Shown here in pieces: positions 27,758 to 37,467 of a DNA stretch of 64,000 bases. The notes below the pieces were generated by a model. That model ran no database searches. It was not told where the DNA came from and saw nothing but the letters and a program-made list of their open reading frames with translations. This DNA comes from Alkalimarinus alittae (GTDB lineage: Bacteria > Pseudomonadota > Gammaproteobacteria > Pseudomonadales > Oleiphilaceae): NCBI RefSeq assembly GCF_026016465.1, contig NZ_CP100390.1:4190925-4254924 (forward strand), read 5' to 3'. Each line of letters starts with the position of its first letter. The stretch's first letter is position 1. Both the position numbers and the translations under genes were made by a program.

Positions 27758-29131
27758 ATGAAGATTATTATTCTAGGTGCAGGCCAAGTAGGCGGTACTC
27801 TAGCAGAGAACCTAGCGAGTGAAGCCAACGATATCACCGTTGTAGACCATGACGCAGAAAGACTTAGACAGCTTCAAGACCGGTTAGATATCAGAACGAT
27901 TCAAGGCAAAGGCTCTTACCCCAATATTCTGAAGCAAGCGGGTGCAGAAGATGCTGATATGTTGGTTGCCGTTACCAATAGTGACGAAGTCAACATGGTG
28001 GCATGCCAAGTGGCACATACACTGTTTAAAACGCCCACCAAAATCAGTCGCGTACGCGCAATACCTTACTTGCTTAAAAAAGACCTTTTTGGCTCAGATG
28101 CGTTCCCTATCGATGTCTTGATCAGCCCAGAACAAGTCGTCACCAACCATATCACTCGACTCATTGAATACCCGGGCGCCCTTCAGGTCACCGACTTCTC
28201 GAAAGGGATGGTTCGACTGGTGGCGATCAGAGCGAGTAAAGGGGGTCCTTTAGTGGGGCATGAACTCGCTTACCTGCGCCAACACATGCCAAATATAGAC
28301 ACCCGTGTAGCGGCAATTTTCAGAAAAGATAGCGCTATTACCCCTGACGGGAATACCGTGATTGAAGATGGCGACGAAGTCTTTTTTATCGCGGCAACTA
28401 ATCATATCCGTGCAGTAATGAGTGAGCTGCAGCCATTAGAAAAACCTTATAAACGTATCATTATTGCGGGTGGCGGCAACATAGGTCACCGGCTGGCTGA
28501 AAAGCTTGAGAGCAAACACCAAGTCAAGATTATCGAGCACAACAGCAAACGTTGCGTTGAACTATCTGAATCACTCAACAAAACCATTGTGCTACAAGGC
28601 AATGCAACCAATAAAGAGATGCTGCTTGAAGAAAACATCGAAGATACCGATGTTTTTTGTGCCGTCACCAACGACGATGACGCTAACATCATGGCCTCTA
28701 TGCTGGCAAAGCGATTAGGCGCTCGAAAAGTCATGACCCTAATCAGTAATGTTGATTATGTTGATTTAATTCAAGGCCGAGAAATCGATATTGCCATATC
28801 ACCCCAACAGACCACCATTGGCAGCCTTTTAACGCACGTTAGACGTGGCGATGTAGTGAATGTGCACTCTCTCAGGCGTGGTGCTGCAGAAGCCATAGAA
28901 GCAATTGCACACGGTGATCATCGATCCTCTAAGGTTGTTGGTAAACGCCTAGACGAAATACCGCTACCTGAAGGCACCACTATCGGGGCGATTGTTCGGC
29001 ATAACGAGGTACTCATTGCACACGATCATATTCGAGTGCAGCCAGACGATCACGTTATCCTGTTTTTGGTCGATAAGAGTAAAGTCAGAGAAGTTGAGAA
29101 GCTATTCCAAGTGGGTCTCGCTTTCTTTTAA
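27758..29131 (+). CDS. trkA: Trk potassium transporter NAD-binding subunit TrkA
   Basis: A 457-residue peripheral membrane protein with two tandem RCK units. The first Rossmann fold starts [17 protein letters not shown] and the second [16 protein letters not shown] near residue 235, each followed by a TrkA_C domain. It binds NAD(H) or ATP and gates the TrkH channel. It lies 6 bp after rsmB and 67 bp before trkH, giving an uninterrupted rsmB-trkA-trkH run. Confidence 0.96.
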   Translation: MKIIILGAGQVGGTLAENLASEANDITVVDHDAERLRQLQDRLDIRTIQGKGSYPNILKQAGAEDADMLVAVTNSDEVNMVACQVAHTLFKTPTKISRVRAIPYLLKKDLFGSDAFPIDVLISPEQVVTNHITRLIEYPGALQVTDFSKGMVRLVAIRASKGGPLVGHELAYLRQHMPNIDTRVAAIFRKDSAITPDGNTVIEDGDEVFFIAATNHIRAVMSELQPLEKPYKRIIIAGGGNIGHRLAEKLESKHQVKIIEHNSKRCVELSESLNKTIVLQGNATNKEMLLEENIEDTDVFCAVTNDDDANIMASMLAKRLGARKVMTLISNVDYVDLIQGREIDIAISPQQTTIGSLLTHVRRGDVVNVHSLRRGAAEAIEAIAHGDHRSSKVVGKRLDEIPLPEGTTIGAIVRHNEVLIAHDHIRVQPDDHVILFLVDKSKVREVEKLFQVGLAFF

Positions 29132-29198
29132 AACAATAAAGACATCACTACATTTCTTAAATCAGTATTACAAGAGAGCAGGGAAACCACAGGCAACT

Positions 29199-30647
29199 AT
29201 GCATCTTTCAATTATTTGTCGTATTTTAGGTATATTGTTGATGCTTTTCAGTATCACCATGCTGCCGCCTATTATTGTCTCTCTACTTTATGATGATGGA
29301 CAACTGATGCCCTTTGCAAAGGCGTTTGGCCTTATTTTGTGCATTGGATTTCTGGTCTGGTTTCCGGTTAGAAATATAAAAGATGACCTTCGTGTGCGAG
29401 ATGGCTTTGTTATCACCGTACTATTTTGGCTAGTCTTAAGCCTCAGTGGGTCAATCCCACTCTATGTCAGCGACAACCCATCCATGTCCTTTGTGGATGC
29501 ATACTTTGAATCACTTTCTGGTTTAAGCACTACCGGTGCCACGGTTATCACCGGCATCGATGACTTACCTCAATCAATTCTTTGGTACCGACAACAGCTA
29601 CAATGGTTAGGGGGTATGGGTATCATCGTACTCGCCGTTGCCATATTGCCGATGCTAGGCATTGGTGGCATGCAGCTCTACCGGGCAGAAACACCAGGGC
29701 CTGTAAAAGACAACAAGCTCACGCCCCGCATAACAGAAACCGCTAAAGCGCTCTGGTACATTTATCTCGGGCTCACGGTTACCTGCGCAACAGGGTATTG
29801 GCTAGCAGGGATGAGCGGCTTTGATGCCATCACACATAGTTTCTCAACCATTGCCATCGGTGGGTTTTCGACCCACGATGACAGCATCGGTTATTTTGAC
29901 AGCACGGCGATTGAGCTCATCGCCGTGTTATTTATGTTTTTATCAGGCATCAACTTTGCCCTTCACTTTTTCTCATGGCGAAGTAAATCCATCTTCATTT
30001 ACTTAAGAGACCCTGAGTTTAAATTCTATGCCTTTATCATCGGCGGCGTCAGCATTGTGAGTATTTCTGTATTAATCGCCACAGAAACCTACGAAGTCAG
30101 CGAAGCTATAACCAGTGGCTTATTCGAAGTAGTTTCAATCGCCACCACGACCGGCTTTGCTACCGCAGATTTTGCGAATTGGCCTCTGGTTCTGCCTTTC
30201 CTACTCTTTGTAGTGGCCTTTATTGGTGGCTGTGCGGGCTCTACAGGCGGTGGTATGAAGGTTATTCGCGTACTGCTAATTTATAAACAGGGAATGCGGG
30301 AGGTCAAACGGTTGATTCACCCTAATGCCGTTATTCCTATCAAAATCGGACGAAAGCCCGTACCCGATCGAGTTATAGAAGCCGTATGGGGATTTTTCTC
30401 GGTATATATGTTTATGTTTGTGTTTATGCTTATCATTCTTTTAGCCACAGGCTTAGATCAAGTCACAGCATGGTCAGCGGTAGGTGCCTGCATTAACAAC
30501 CTGGGGCCCGGTTTAGGCGATGTAGCCTATCATTATGGCGATCTGAATAGTACAGCAAAGTGGGTTTTATGCTTTGCCATGTTACTAGGGCGTCTTGAGG
30601 TCTTTACCTTGCTGATATTATTTACACCGGCCTTTTGGCGGCATTGA
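29199..30647 (+). CDS. trkH: Trk potassium transporter membrane subunit TrkH
   Basis: A 482-residue protein with four pseudo-repeats of the M1-pore-M2 type. Selectivity-filter-like sequences with a conserved Gly appear as LSTTGATVI, STIAIGGFST, ATTTGFA and INNLGPGLG. The channel takes up K+ with TrkA as its gate. The true start is ATG 29199 (MHLSIICRILG); the open frame continues upstream through the end of trkA but that part is trkA read in another frame. A T-rich, low-feature spacer of about 190 bp follows. Confidence 0.95.
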   Translation: MHLSIICRILGILLMLFSITMLPPIIVSLLYDDGQLMPFAKAFGLILCIGFLVWFPVRNIKDDLRVRDGFVITVLFWLVLSLSGSIPLYVSDNPSMSFVDAYFESLSGLSTTGATVITGIDDLPQSILWYRQQLQWLGGMGIIVLAVAILPMLGIGGMQLYRAETPGPVKDNKLTPRITETAKALWYIYLGLTVTCATGYWLAGMSGFDAITHSFSTIAIGGFSTHDDSIGYFDSTAIELIAVLFMFLSGINFALHFFSWRSKSIFIYLRDPEFKFYAFIIGGVSIVSISVLIATETYEVSEAITSGLFEVVSIATTTGFATADFANWPLVLPFLLFVVAFIGGCAGSTGGGMKVIRVLLIYKQGMREVKRLIHPNAVIPIKIGRKPVPDRVIEAVWGFFSVYMFMFVFMLIILLATGLDQVTAWSAVGACINNLGPGLGDVAYHYGDLNSTAKWVLCFAMLLGRLEVFTLLILFTPAFWRH

Positions 30648-30840
30648 GACGCCTCGTTTAATGCCCTAAAGGTCATATGTGCGTTGGGTTTGTCGCCTTA
30701 ATGAAAGAAAGAATAACTATCGCCAAGGTTTAGGCTAACATGGGCTGTATATAATTTGCTTTCAGGGGGTACATTGACTCTTCCCTGATTCCGCGGAGCT
30801 TCATCAACGCTACAATTTCTACGGTTAGTTTAGTACCACG

Positions 30841-31494
30841 TTATTTCTTGCCACCCGTAAACTTCTTAATATCGCCTAACAGTCTTTCTGCAAAGCTGCC
30901 GATTTCATCTTTGGCTTTCTGCACAGCAGATGACTCTTTTTCACTCTCGGTTTGCTCGCGCCCTACTTTTTTGCTGGCTGCTTTTTTACCGCTAGCGTCA
31001 TCGGTTTGTTCAGTTTTAGACGGCGCATCTGTCTGTAATTGATAAACAGGCAGTGACGCTTTCATGGCTTTTTTAGCGTCGGAGTCATTCGCCAAGCCAT
31101 ACCACTCTGCAACCTTCTCGACAGCCATATTAAATGCTTTTTCGACACCATGAACATCAATAGACAGCGTAGTTCGTCTGATTTCGTCTTCCCAAGGGAT
31201 ATTAATACGTAGTTCGAAGACTTCGGTGGGGTTACGGCCTTTTCGTCTCACCGTAATTCTACGAACACCCCGAATGCGTCCATCGGGCCTCATATGAAAT
31301 TCTTTGGTATAAGCCTGAGCGGTATAATAAGCTTTTTGTCGTTCGGCTAACTTCTCATCAATCGCTTTTGCTTTACTGTAGGCCGCCTTGCGGCTTCGCT
31401 TGATACGAACATACTCTTGATACTCAGTCCCTCCCCAAGCTCTGAAAACTCGATAATAGGGGAGGTCACCGTACTTATGATCATAAATCGCCAT
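30841..31494 (-). CDS. Unrecognised basic protein, possibly with an AP2-like DNA-binding domain
   Basis: The protein has 217 residues and is very rich in Lys, Arg and Tyr. The N-terminal 60 residues are helical (RIKRSRKAAYSKAKAIDEKL). The middle section RIRGVRRITVRRKGRNPTEV, a second strand pair and a helix with AFNMAVEKVAEWYGL resemble the three-strand-plus-helix AP2-like fold. The C-terminal 70 residues are a Lys/Glu/Ser-rich low-complexity tail. It could bind DNA or RNA; this is an inference without a family match. It is a single gene, converging with trkH. Confidence 0.6.
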   Translation of the reverse strand: MAIYDHKYGDLPYYRVFRAWGGTEYQEYVRIKRSRKAAYSKAKAIDEKLAERQKAYYTAQAYTKEFHMRPDGRIRGVRRITVRRKGRNPTEVFELRINIPWEDEIRRTTLSIDVHGVEKAFNMAVEKVAEWYGLANDSDAKKAMKASLPVYQLQTDAPSKTEQTDDASGKKAASKKVGREQTESEKESSAVQKAKDEIGSFAERLLGDIKKFTGGKK

Positions 31495-31629
31495 AACGAA
31501 TCACATCACACGCTTAATTAGTCTTAAGGGATAGAAAAGTGCAGAGTGTTAAATAGTCTAGCTCAGATTTTGAAACTGTCTGCCTATTTCTAGCCGAGTG
31601 TTACTAACAGTCTAGTTTATTTTTCAAAA

Positions 31630-32529
31630 CTACCAAACTCGGCCTTTATCATAATAATGCTTTTCACCCTTACGACGACGTTTAAAGCGCTTATATTCCC
31701 ACTGATATTGCTCTGGGATATCCCTCACACAAGACTCAACGCTACGATTAAGCGCCGTTATAGACGTTATTAAATCATCAGACGCGATATCACGGTCTGC
31801 TTCTTTAATGACGATTTTGAAACCGTCACCGTTCGGTAGTCGCTCTGCATAAGTACAAAGTACTGTCGCCCCGGTTTTTCCTACTAATTTAGAAACCAGC
31901 TTCATGGTGTTTGCCTCAACACCAAAAAATGGCGCAAATTCACCGCCACTAAAAGGCGGCTCTTGATCAGGCAATATACCCACTACGCCGCCTGAGCGTA
32001 AAATTTTGAATAGCCGTAACACGCCACGCTTGTCTGTTGGCACCAACTCTGAACCCACGCGCCCTCTGACCGTCGACATGTACGTTTCAAGCTCTTTAAC
32101 TTTAGGGGGGCGGTACAGTGCAGCCATGTTAAACATCGAAGAAAAGTACAGCCCGGTTAACTCCCAATTACCTAAGTGCGGAGCTAGCAATAAAATGCCC
32201 TCTTCTCTCGCAATAGCCTCATCAATCAGATGTTGACCCTCAACCACGCGAATCATTTCAAAGCACTTTTCGATCGGCCACTCCCACGCCATACCAACTT
32301 CAAGCGCCGTTTTACAAGTCTCTTCAAGGCTTTTTCTGACTAACGCCTCTCTTTCTTGTTCTGATAATTCCGGGTAACAAAGCTTGAGGTTAATATCACT
32401 CACTCGCACCTGATCTGTTTTAAAAACCCAAAGTAAGCGGCCCAAAAGAATCCCTAACCGCTGAACAGTTCTTAATCTCATTCGAGCCATCAGTTTAATG
32501 GCGAAAATAACCCAACGCGCTTTATTCAA
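31630..32529 (-). CDS. LpxL/HtrB-type lysophospholipid acyltransferase
   Basis: A 299-residue protein of the lipid A acyltransferase family (LPLAT). The catalytic HX4E motif is HLGNWE in LLAPHLGNWELTG, with a second block GVVGILPDQEPPFSGGEFAPFFG. The N-terminal CYPELSEQEREALVRKS is typical. It could be a late lipid A acyltransferase or act on another envelope lipid (PA0011-like). The start seems to be TTG 32529 behind GAGG; no ATG gives a complete N-terminal helix. A second homologue lies at 36.5 kb. Confidence 0.85.
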   Translation of the reverse strand: MNKARWVIFAIKLMARMRLRTVQRLGILLGRLLWVFKTDQVRVSDINLKLCYPELSEQEREALVRKSLEETCKTALEVGMAWEWPIEKCFEMIRVVEGQHLIDEAIAREEGILLLAPHLGNWELTGLYFSSMFNMAALYRPPKVKELETYMSTVRGRVGSELVPTDKRGVLRLFKILRSGGVVGILPDQEPPFSGGEFAPFFGVEANTMKLVSKLVGKTGATVLCTYAERLPNGDGFKIVIKEADRDIASDDLITSITALNRSVESCVRDIPEQYQWEYKRFKRRRKGEKHYYDKGRVW

Positions 32530-32704
32530 AGCCAGCCTCTATGCTATCAATTCATCGAAACTACAATCTTCGGCAAATATTACAGCCGCCGCGCCTGCGA
32601 TGCAAAACCCCAAAGGCAAATAATAATAGAGGGGGTTAGTTTAAATTCACAATCGGGTAGAATAGACACCATTGTTATTAATGACTTATTAAAAGGATCA
32701 CATC

Positions 32705-33145
32705 ATGGATTACAGCATTTACCTATCGGGCGAAATTCATAGCGACTGGCGTGAGCAGATTGAAACAGGCATCAAAGAAGCAGGTCTAGATATCACCATT
32801 TATAGCCCCGTCACCCACCATGAATCCAGTGATGAGGTAGGCGTTAAAATCCTTGGTGATGAAGCACAGTCATTTTGGAAAGACCACAAGGCTGCAAAAA
32901 TAAACGCCATTCGCACCAATACGTTAATACAGCGCTCTGATGTAGTTGTGGTTAGATTTGGTGAAAAGTACAAACAATGGAACGCTGCGTTTGATGCAGG
33001 CATCGCCATTGGTCTTGGTATTCCGCTTATCGTCATGCATGACCCCGCGTTAACCCACCCACTTAAAGAAATTGATGGCGCGGCGATGGCCGTGACTGAA
33101 ACACCACAACAAGTTGTGGAAATACTAAAATATATTAGCCAATAA
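32705..33145 (+). CDS. YtoQ-family protein
   Basis: This 146-residue protein begins MDYSIYLSGEIHSDWREQI and continues with SDVVVVRFGEKYKQWNAAFD and a GIAIGLGIPLIVMHD helix-strand. The layout resembles nucleoside 2-deoxyribosyltransferase-like folds (the SGE motif and a DxxV-WNxxFDxG pattern). The YtoQ family is uncharacterised. AAAAGGATCAC precedes the ATG. It stands alone between the acyltransferase (divergent) and glyQ. Confidence 0.82.
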   Translation: MDYSIYLSGEIHSDWREQIETGIKEAGLDITIYSPVTHHESSDEVGVKILGDEAQSFWKDHKAAKINAIRTNTLIQRSDVVVVRFGEKYKQWNAAFDAGIAIGLGIPLIVMHDPALTHPLKEIDGAAMAVTETPQQVVEILKYISQ

Positions 33146-33355
33146 ACACGGGACGAGTTGCGCCTCAGTGTAAACACTTCAAAAATGCCAACAAAGCCAT
33201 ACATTGTTGGCTCATTTCTCCTGCTAAGGGCGTGCATAAAAACCATACAGCGCGCTATAATGGCAGGTTTAGCAATATATAATAAGCCGTTCGCGCCTTC
33301 AGAATAGCCTGAACGACAATAGAATTCATAAAATAACCGAACTGGTGAACTTTTC

Positions 33356-34312
33356 GTGACTAGTCAAACCAAACCCGATGCAAGTACCTTTCAGGGCCTG
33401 ATTATCGCTCTCCAACAATATTGGGCAGAGCAGGGCTGTGTTGTTCTTCAGCCATTAGATATGGAGGTCGGTGCCGGCACCTTCCATCCTGCCACGTTCT
33501 TACGCTCAATTGGGCCAGAAACCTGGAACGCAGCATATGTACAACCCAGCCGCCGCCCTACCGATGGCCGCTATGGTGAAAACCCTAATAGACTTCAGCA
33601 TTACTACCAGTTTCAGGTTGTTCTAAAGCCTTCACCTGACAACATTCAGGAGCTTTACCTAGATTCACTTAAAATGCTGGGGATTGACCCGTTAGTACAC
33701 GATATTCGTTTTGTTGAAGATAACTGGGAATCCCCCACATTAGGCGCTTGGGGCCTAGGTTGGGAAATCTGGTTAAACGGTATGGAAGTCACCCAGTTTA
33801 CTTACTTCCAGCAAGTCGGTGGCCTTGAGTGCTTCCCTGTTACAGGCGAAATTACCTACGGACTTGAACGCATTGCGATGTACCTGCAAGGCGTTGATAG
33901 CGTTTATGACTTAGTATGGGCAAAAGGCCCAGAAGGCGTTGTCACCTATGGTGATGTATTCCACCAAAACGAAGTTGAAATGTCGACTTACAACTTCGAG
34001 CAAGCGGATGTTGAATCACTATTTGCTAATTTCGATAACTATGAAAAAGAAAGCCAGCGCTTGATTGGCGAAGGCTTGCCTTTACCTGCCTATGAGTTAG
34101 TACTTAAAGCCTCTCACACCTTTAACATGCTAGATGCACGTCATGCTATTTCAGTCACCGAAAGACAGCGCTTTATTTTACGCGTACGAAGTCTTTCTAG
34201 AGCTGTTGCACAGTCATACTTCGACCGTCGTAAAGAATTAGGCTTCCCTTTAGCGCCTGAAGCATTAAGAAATGAAGTATTAGCCAGCCTGAAAGAAGGG
34301 GAGAGCAAGTAA
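33356..34312 (+). CDS. glyQ: Glycyl-tRNA synthetase alpha subunit
   Basis: A 318-residue class II synthetase subunit with the opening [20 protein letters not shown] and the motif 2-like [20 protein letters not shown]. It forms the alpha2beta2 enzyme with glyS and provides glycine activation. The start is GTG 33356. The stop overlaps the glyS ATG in TAATG, ensuring equal synthesis. A 210-bp upstream gap holds the promoter; a TATAAT at 33256 is a candidate -10, but I see no matching -35. Confidence 0.97.
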   Translation: MTSQTKPDASTFQGLIIALQQYWAEQGCVVLQPLDMEVGAGTFHPATFLRSIGPETWNAAYVQPSRRPTDGRYGENPNRLQHYYQFQVVLKPSPDNIQELYLDSLKMLGIDPLVHDIRFVEDNWESPTLGAWGLGWEIWLNGMEVTQFTYFQQVGGLECFPVTGEITYGLERIAMYLQGVDSVYDLVWAKGPEGVVTYGDVFHQNEVEMSTYNFEQADVESLFANFDNYEKESQRLIGEGLPLPAYELVLKASHTFNMLDARHAISVTERQRFILRVRSLSRAVAQSYFDRRKELGFPLAPEALRNEVLASLKEGESK

Positions 34313-36384
34313 TGTCTGCACAAGATTTTCTGGTCGAAATTGGTACCGAAGAGTTACCACCCAAAGCCCTCAAAAAACTGTCTACTGCTTTTTCTGACGG
34401 CATCCAACAAGGCCTAAAAGACGCGAATCTAGCGTTTGCATCGGTTGAGCTATTTGCGGCACCTCGCCGTTTAGCGGTTCGAGTGAATCAGTTGAGCGAC
34501 ACTCAACCTGATAACAATATTGAAAAGCGTGGCCCTGCAACCAAAGCTGCTTTTGATGCTGATGGCAATCCAACAAAGGCACTTGAAGGGTTTGCGCGCT
34601 CCTGTGGTGCCACCGTTGATCAGCTAGAAACCATGGAGACAGACAAGGGTGCATGGCTCGTCTATCGCTCTGTACAAGCGGGTCAAAAGACCGTTGAGCT
34701 ACTCCCTGAACTTGTCACTAAGTCACTTGCACAGTTACCTATTCCTAAGCGTATGCGCTGGGGTGCACGACGCGTTGAATTTGTACGTCCGGTTCAGTGG
34801 GTCATTATGCTATCCGGTTCATCCGTGATTGATTGTGAGATTTTAGGCCATCAAGCCGGTAATCAAACGCGCGGTCACCGTTTCCACTGCAATGAAACGC
34901 TCACTATCAATGCGCCTTCAGAGTACGAAAAGACGTTACTAGAAAAAGGCTATGTGATCGCTGATTTTGAGGCTCGCCGCGATAAAGTACGCGCCGGTGT
35001 TACCGCCATTGCTGAAACCGTGAATGGACAAGCCGTAATTGATGAAGATCTTCTTGATGAAGTGACCGCCCTAAACGAATGGCCTGTGCCACTCATTGGT
35101 CGCTTTGAAGAACGTTTTCTAGAAGTCCCTGCTGAAGCGCTGATTTCTTCTATGAAAGAGCATCAAAAATACTTCCATGTGGTTGATGCCAATGGAAAGA
35201 TGCTACCTAACTTTATTACCCTCAGTAATATCGAGAGTAAAGACCCCGCTCAAGTGATATCCGGTAACGAACGCGTTATCCGTCCTCGCTTAGCTGACGC
35301 GGCATTCTTCTTTGAAACCGATAAAAAACAAACCCTTGAGTCTCGCGTTGAGTTACTAAAGCCGATTGTTTTCCAGAAACAGCTTGGCTCTATCTACGAC
35401 AAAGTTCAACGTACCTCAGGCTTAGCGGGCAAAATTGCCGTGGCAATAGACGGTGATGAGCAACTAGCACAACGTGCTGGTCTGTTACTGAAGTCTGACC
35501 TGGTCTCTGAAATGGTACTCGAATTTACAGACCTTCAAGGTATTATGGGCATGTACTATGCTCAGCATGATGGCGAGCCTGAAGACGTCGCAAGCGCACT
35601 AAACGAGCAATATATGCCGCGTTTTGCGGGCGATCAATTACCGTCTACTAAAACCGGTTGTGCTGTCGCTATTGCCGATAAACTTGACTCTTTAGTCGGT
35701 ATTTTTGGCATTAACCAGCCACCTACTGGCACTAAAGATCCTTTCGCTCTAAGACGCTCTTCATTAGGTATTTTGCGCATTATTGTCGAGAAAGGGCTAA
35801 ACCTAGATTTGGCTGACTGTATTGAGTGGTCTATTGCTCAACACAGCGATTTACCTGCAGAAAATCTTAAAAATGCTGTTGTCGATTACATGCTAGATCG
35901 CTTCCGCGCTTGGTATGAAGAAGATGGCATCCCAGCTGAGGTGTTCTTGGCGGTTCATGCACGCAGACCAACGCGTCCACTGGATTTTGATCAACGCATC
36001 AAAGCCGTGAATCAATTCCGCCAGTTACCAGAAGCCGCGGCATTAGCCGCTGCTAACAAGCGAGTGTCTAATATTCTTAGCAAAGTGCATGCAAAAGACT
36101 TAGCTATCACGCTAAACAATGATTTGTTAGCGCTTGATGCAGAGAAAGAACTGGCCGCTGCTATTGCTGATCAGGCAGAAAAGGTTAACCCACTATTTGC
36201 CGCAGGGAACTACACTGAAGCACTGCAATCATTAGCCTCATTAAGACCTAGCATCGACCGTTTCTTTGACGATGTGATGGTGATGGCAGATGATGAAGCC
36301 GTGAAAAATAATCGCTTAGCATTATTGAATCAGCTAAGGTCGCTGTTCTTAAGTGCTGCGGATATATCACTGTTATCTTCATAA
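34312..36384 (+). CDS. glyS: Glycyl-tRNA synthetase beta subunit
   Basis: A 690-residue partner of GlyQ. It begins QDFLVEIGTEELPPKALKKL, the universal GlyS N-terminus, carries SSMKEHQKYFHV and the HD-like region with DKLDSLVGIFG and PTGTKDPFALRRSSLGILRI. The C-terminal anticodon-binding DALR-like domain follows. GGGGAG precedes the overlapping ATG. The length is normal. Confidence 0.97.
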   Translation: MSAQDFLVEIGTEELPPKALKKLSTAFSDGIQQGLKDANLAFASVELFAAPRRLAVRVNQLSDTQPDNNIEKRGPATKAAFDADGNPTKALEGFARSCGATVDQLETMETDKGAWLVYRSVQAGQKTVELLPELVTKSLAQLPIPKRMRWGARRVEFVRPVQWVIMLSGSSVIDCEILGHQAGNQTRGHRFHCNETLTINAPSEYEKTLLEKGYVIADFEARRDKVRAGVTAIAETVNGQAVIDEDLLDEVTALNEWPVPLIGRFEERFLEVPAEALISSMKEHQKYFHVVDANGKMLPNFITLSNIESKDPAQVISGNERVIRPRLADAAFFFETDKKQTLESRVELLKPIVFQKQLGSIYDKVQRTSGLAGKIAVAIDGDEQLAQRAGLLLKSDLVSEMVLEFTDLQGIMGMYYAQHDGEPEDVASALNEQYMPRFAGDQLPSTKTGCAVAIADKLDSLVGIFGINQPPTGTKDPFALRRSSLGILRIIVEKGLNLDLADCIEWSIAQHSDLPAENLKNAVVDYMLDRFRAWYEEDGIPAEVFLAVHARRPTRPLDFDQRIKAVNQFRQLPEAAALAAANKRVSNILSKVHAKDLAITLNNDLLALDAEKELAAAIADQAEKVNPLFAAGNYTEALQSLASLRPSIDRFFDDVMVMADDEAVKNNRLALLNQLRSLFLSAADISLLSS

Positions 36385-36395
36385 GTTTATTTAGC

Positions 36396-36471
36396 TTGTC
36401 ATCCTCGCTCAGGCGGGGATCTATAAGGCTTTAACCCTCTAGTGGATTCCCGCCTTCGCGGGAATGACACC
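36396..36471. repeat. REP-like palindromic element between glyS and lpxL
   Basis: TGTCATCCTCGC...GCGGGGATCT and GGATTCCCGCC...GGGAATGACA form an imperfect inverted repeat whose halves are each a hairpin. The right half reads TTCCCGCCTTCGCGGGAATG, a widely dispersed bacterial intergenic palindrome. It may also terminate or stabilise the glyQS message. It is not part of a coding gene. Confidence 0.75.
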
Positions 36472-36500
36472 TTTTTAAAGACTTTCTCAGGAAGACGCTC

Positions 36501-37415
36501 ATGGCTAAAAAAAATAAGTTCCGCCCCGTCTGGCATCCTGCACTATGGCCTACATGGATCGTTGTTTTCATCTTATTCTGCATCTCATTGTTACCCATGA
36601 GCACCAAGCAATCATTCGGTGAAAAACTCGGAAGACTCTTCCATAAGAAACTAAAAGGCCGAACAAAAATTGCCAAAAAGAATATTGCTGCCTGCTTTCC
36701 TGAACTCAGCGAACAGGAGCAAGCAACACTGGTAGAAGATACTTTTATTGCCTGTACTAAAGGCTTTTTGGAAACCACCCACTCATGGTGGAGAGATGTT
36801 ACACCTTATGTAGATAACCTTATTATTACCGGCCATGAGAATCTATTAGACGCTCAAAAGCGCGGTAAAGGCATTCTTTTATTAGGCGGGCATTTCAGTA
36901 TCTTTGATATCGCATTACCCTTTATTGCCGCTCAGCTGCATAAGCCTGGCTATATGTATCGCCCTAACGATAACCCGGTCATCGACCGCATGATTGAAAA
37001 AGGCAGACGCCGTCATTATGGAATTCAGGGGTTTAGCAAAAAACAGCTCAAAGACATGATTGAATATATAAAAGAAGGCGGTAGCGTTTGGTATGCAGCC
37101 GACCAAGACTTTGGCCGAAAAAGCACTGAGTTTGTTGACTTCTTCGGTGTCAAAACCGGCTGTATTAGTGCTCCTAGCTGGATAGCGAGAGAATCCGGAG
37201 CTTCAGTCATACAGGTGAGCCAGTTCCGTCACCCTAATGGCCAGTATGAAATTGCATTCTCTCCCATTATGGAAGGCTTCGGTGAAGATGACGCAAAAGA
37301 TGCTCAAGACTGGAACTCATACCTTGAAGCGGCTATTCGACGTCACCCAGATCAGTACCTATGGCTCCATAAGCGCTTTAAAACCAGACCAGAAGGTGCA
37401 GAGCCTATCTATTAA
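36501..37415 (+). CDS. lpxL: Lipid A biosynthesis lauroyl acyltransferase
   Basis: This 304-residue inner-membrane enzyme adds a secondary acyl chain to Kdo2-lipid IVA. The N-terminal WHPALWPTWIVVFILFCISL is the typical LpxL/LpxM anchor, and AACFPELSEQEQ follows. The catalytic HX4D motif is HFSIFD in LLLGGHFSIFDIA, and WYAADQDFGRKSTEFVDFFG matches the second conserved block. Choosing LpxL over LpxM is a judgement based on the N-terminus. It follows glyS across a REP-like spacer. Confidence 0.87.
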   Translation: MAKKNKFRPVWHPALWPTWIVVFILFCISLLPMSTKQSFGEKLGRLFHKKLKGRTKIAKKNIAACFPELSEQEQATLVEDTFIACTKGFLETTHSWWRDVTPYVDNLIITGHENLLDAQKRGKGILLLGGHFSIFDIALPFIAAQLHKPGYMYRPNDNPVIDRMIEKGRRRHYGIQGFSKKQLKDMIEYIKEGGSVWYAADQDFGRKSTEFVDFFGVKTGCISAPSWIARESGASVIQVSQFRHPNGQYEIAFSPIMEGFGEDDAKDAQDWNSYLEAAIRRHPDQYLWLHKRFKTRPEGAEPIY

Positions 37416-37425
37416 AATAGCGATA

Positions 37426-37447
37426 AGGAGGCTTTAAATAGCCTCCT
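37426..37447. terminator. Hairpin between convergent lpxL and iclR-type genes
   Basis: AGGAGGCT and AGCCTCCT form a perfect 8-bp stem around TTAAAT, 11 bp after the lpxL stop. No T-run follows on either strand. It is continuous with a short 10-bp-period GCCT repeat (37441-37480) that runs into the regulator's last codons. Confidence 0.5.
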
Positions 37448-37467
37448 AACGCCTCCAACAGCCTCAT

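Noticed and set aside
28992..29198. Longer trkH start inside trkA
   Set aside because: The extra 69 residues are trkA sequence in a different frame; ATG 29199 gives the normal first helix.
36431..36778. Minus-strand open frame over the REP-like element and lpxL start
   Set aside because: Part of it is the translated palindrome (CHSREGGNPLEG), a well-known false-gene pattern.
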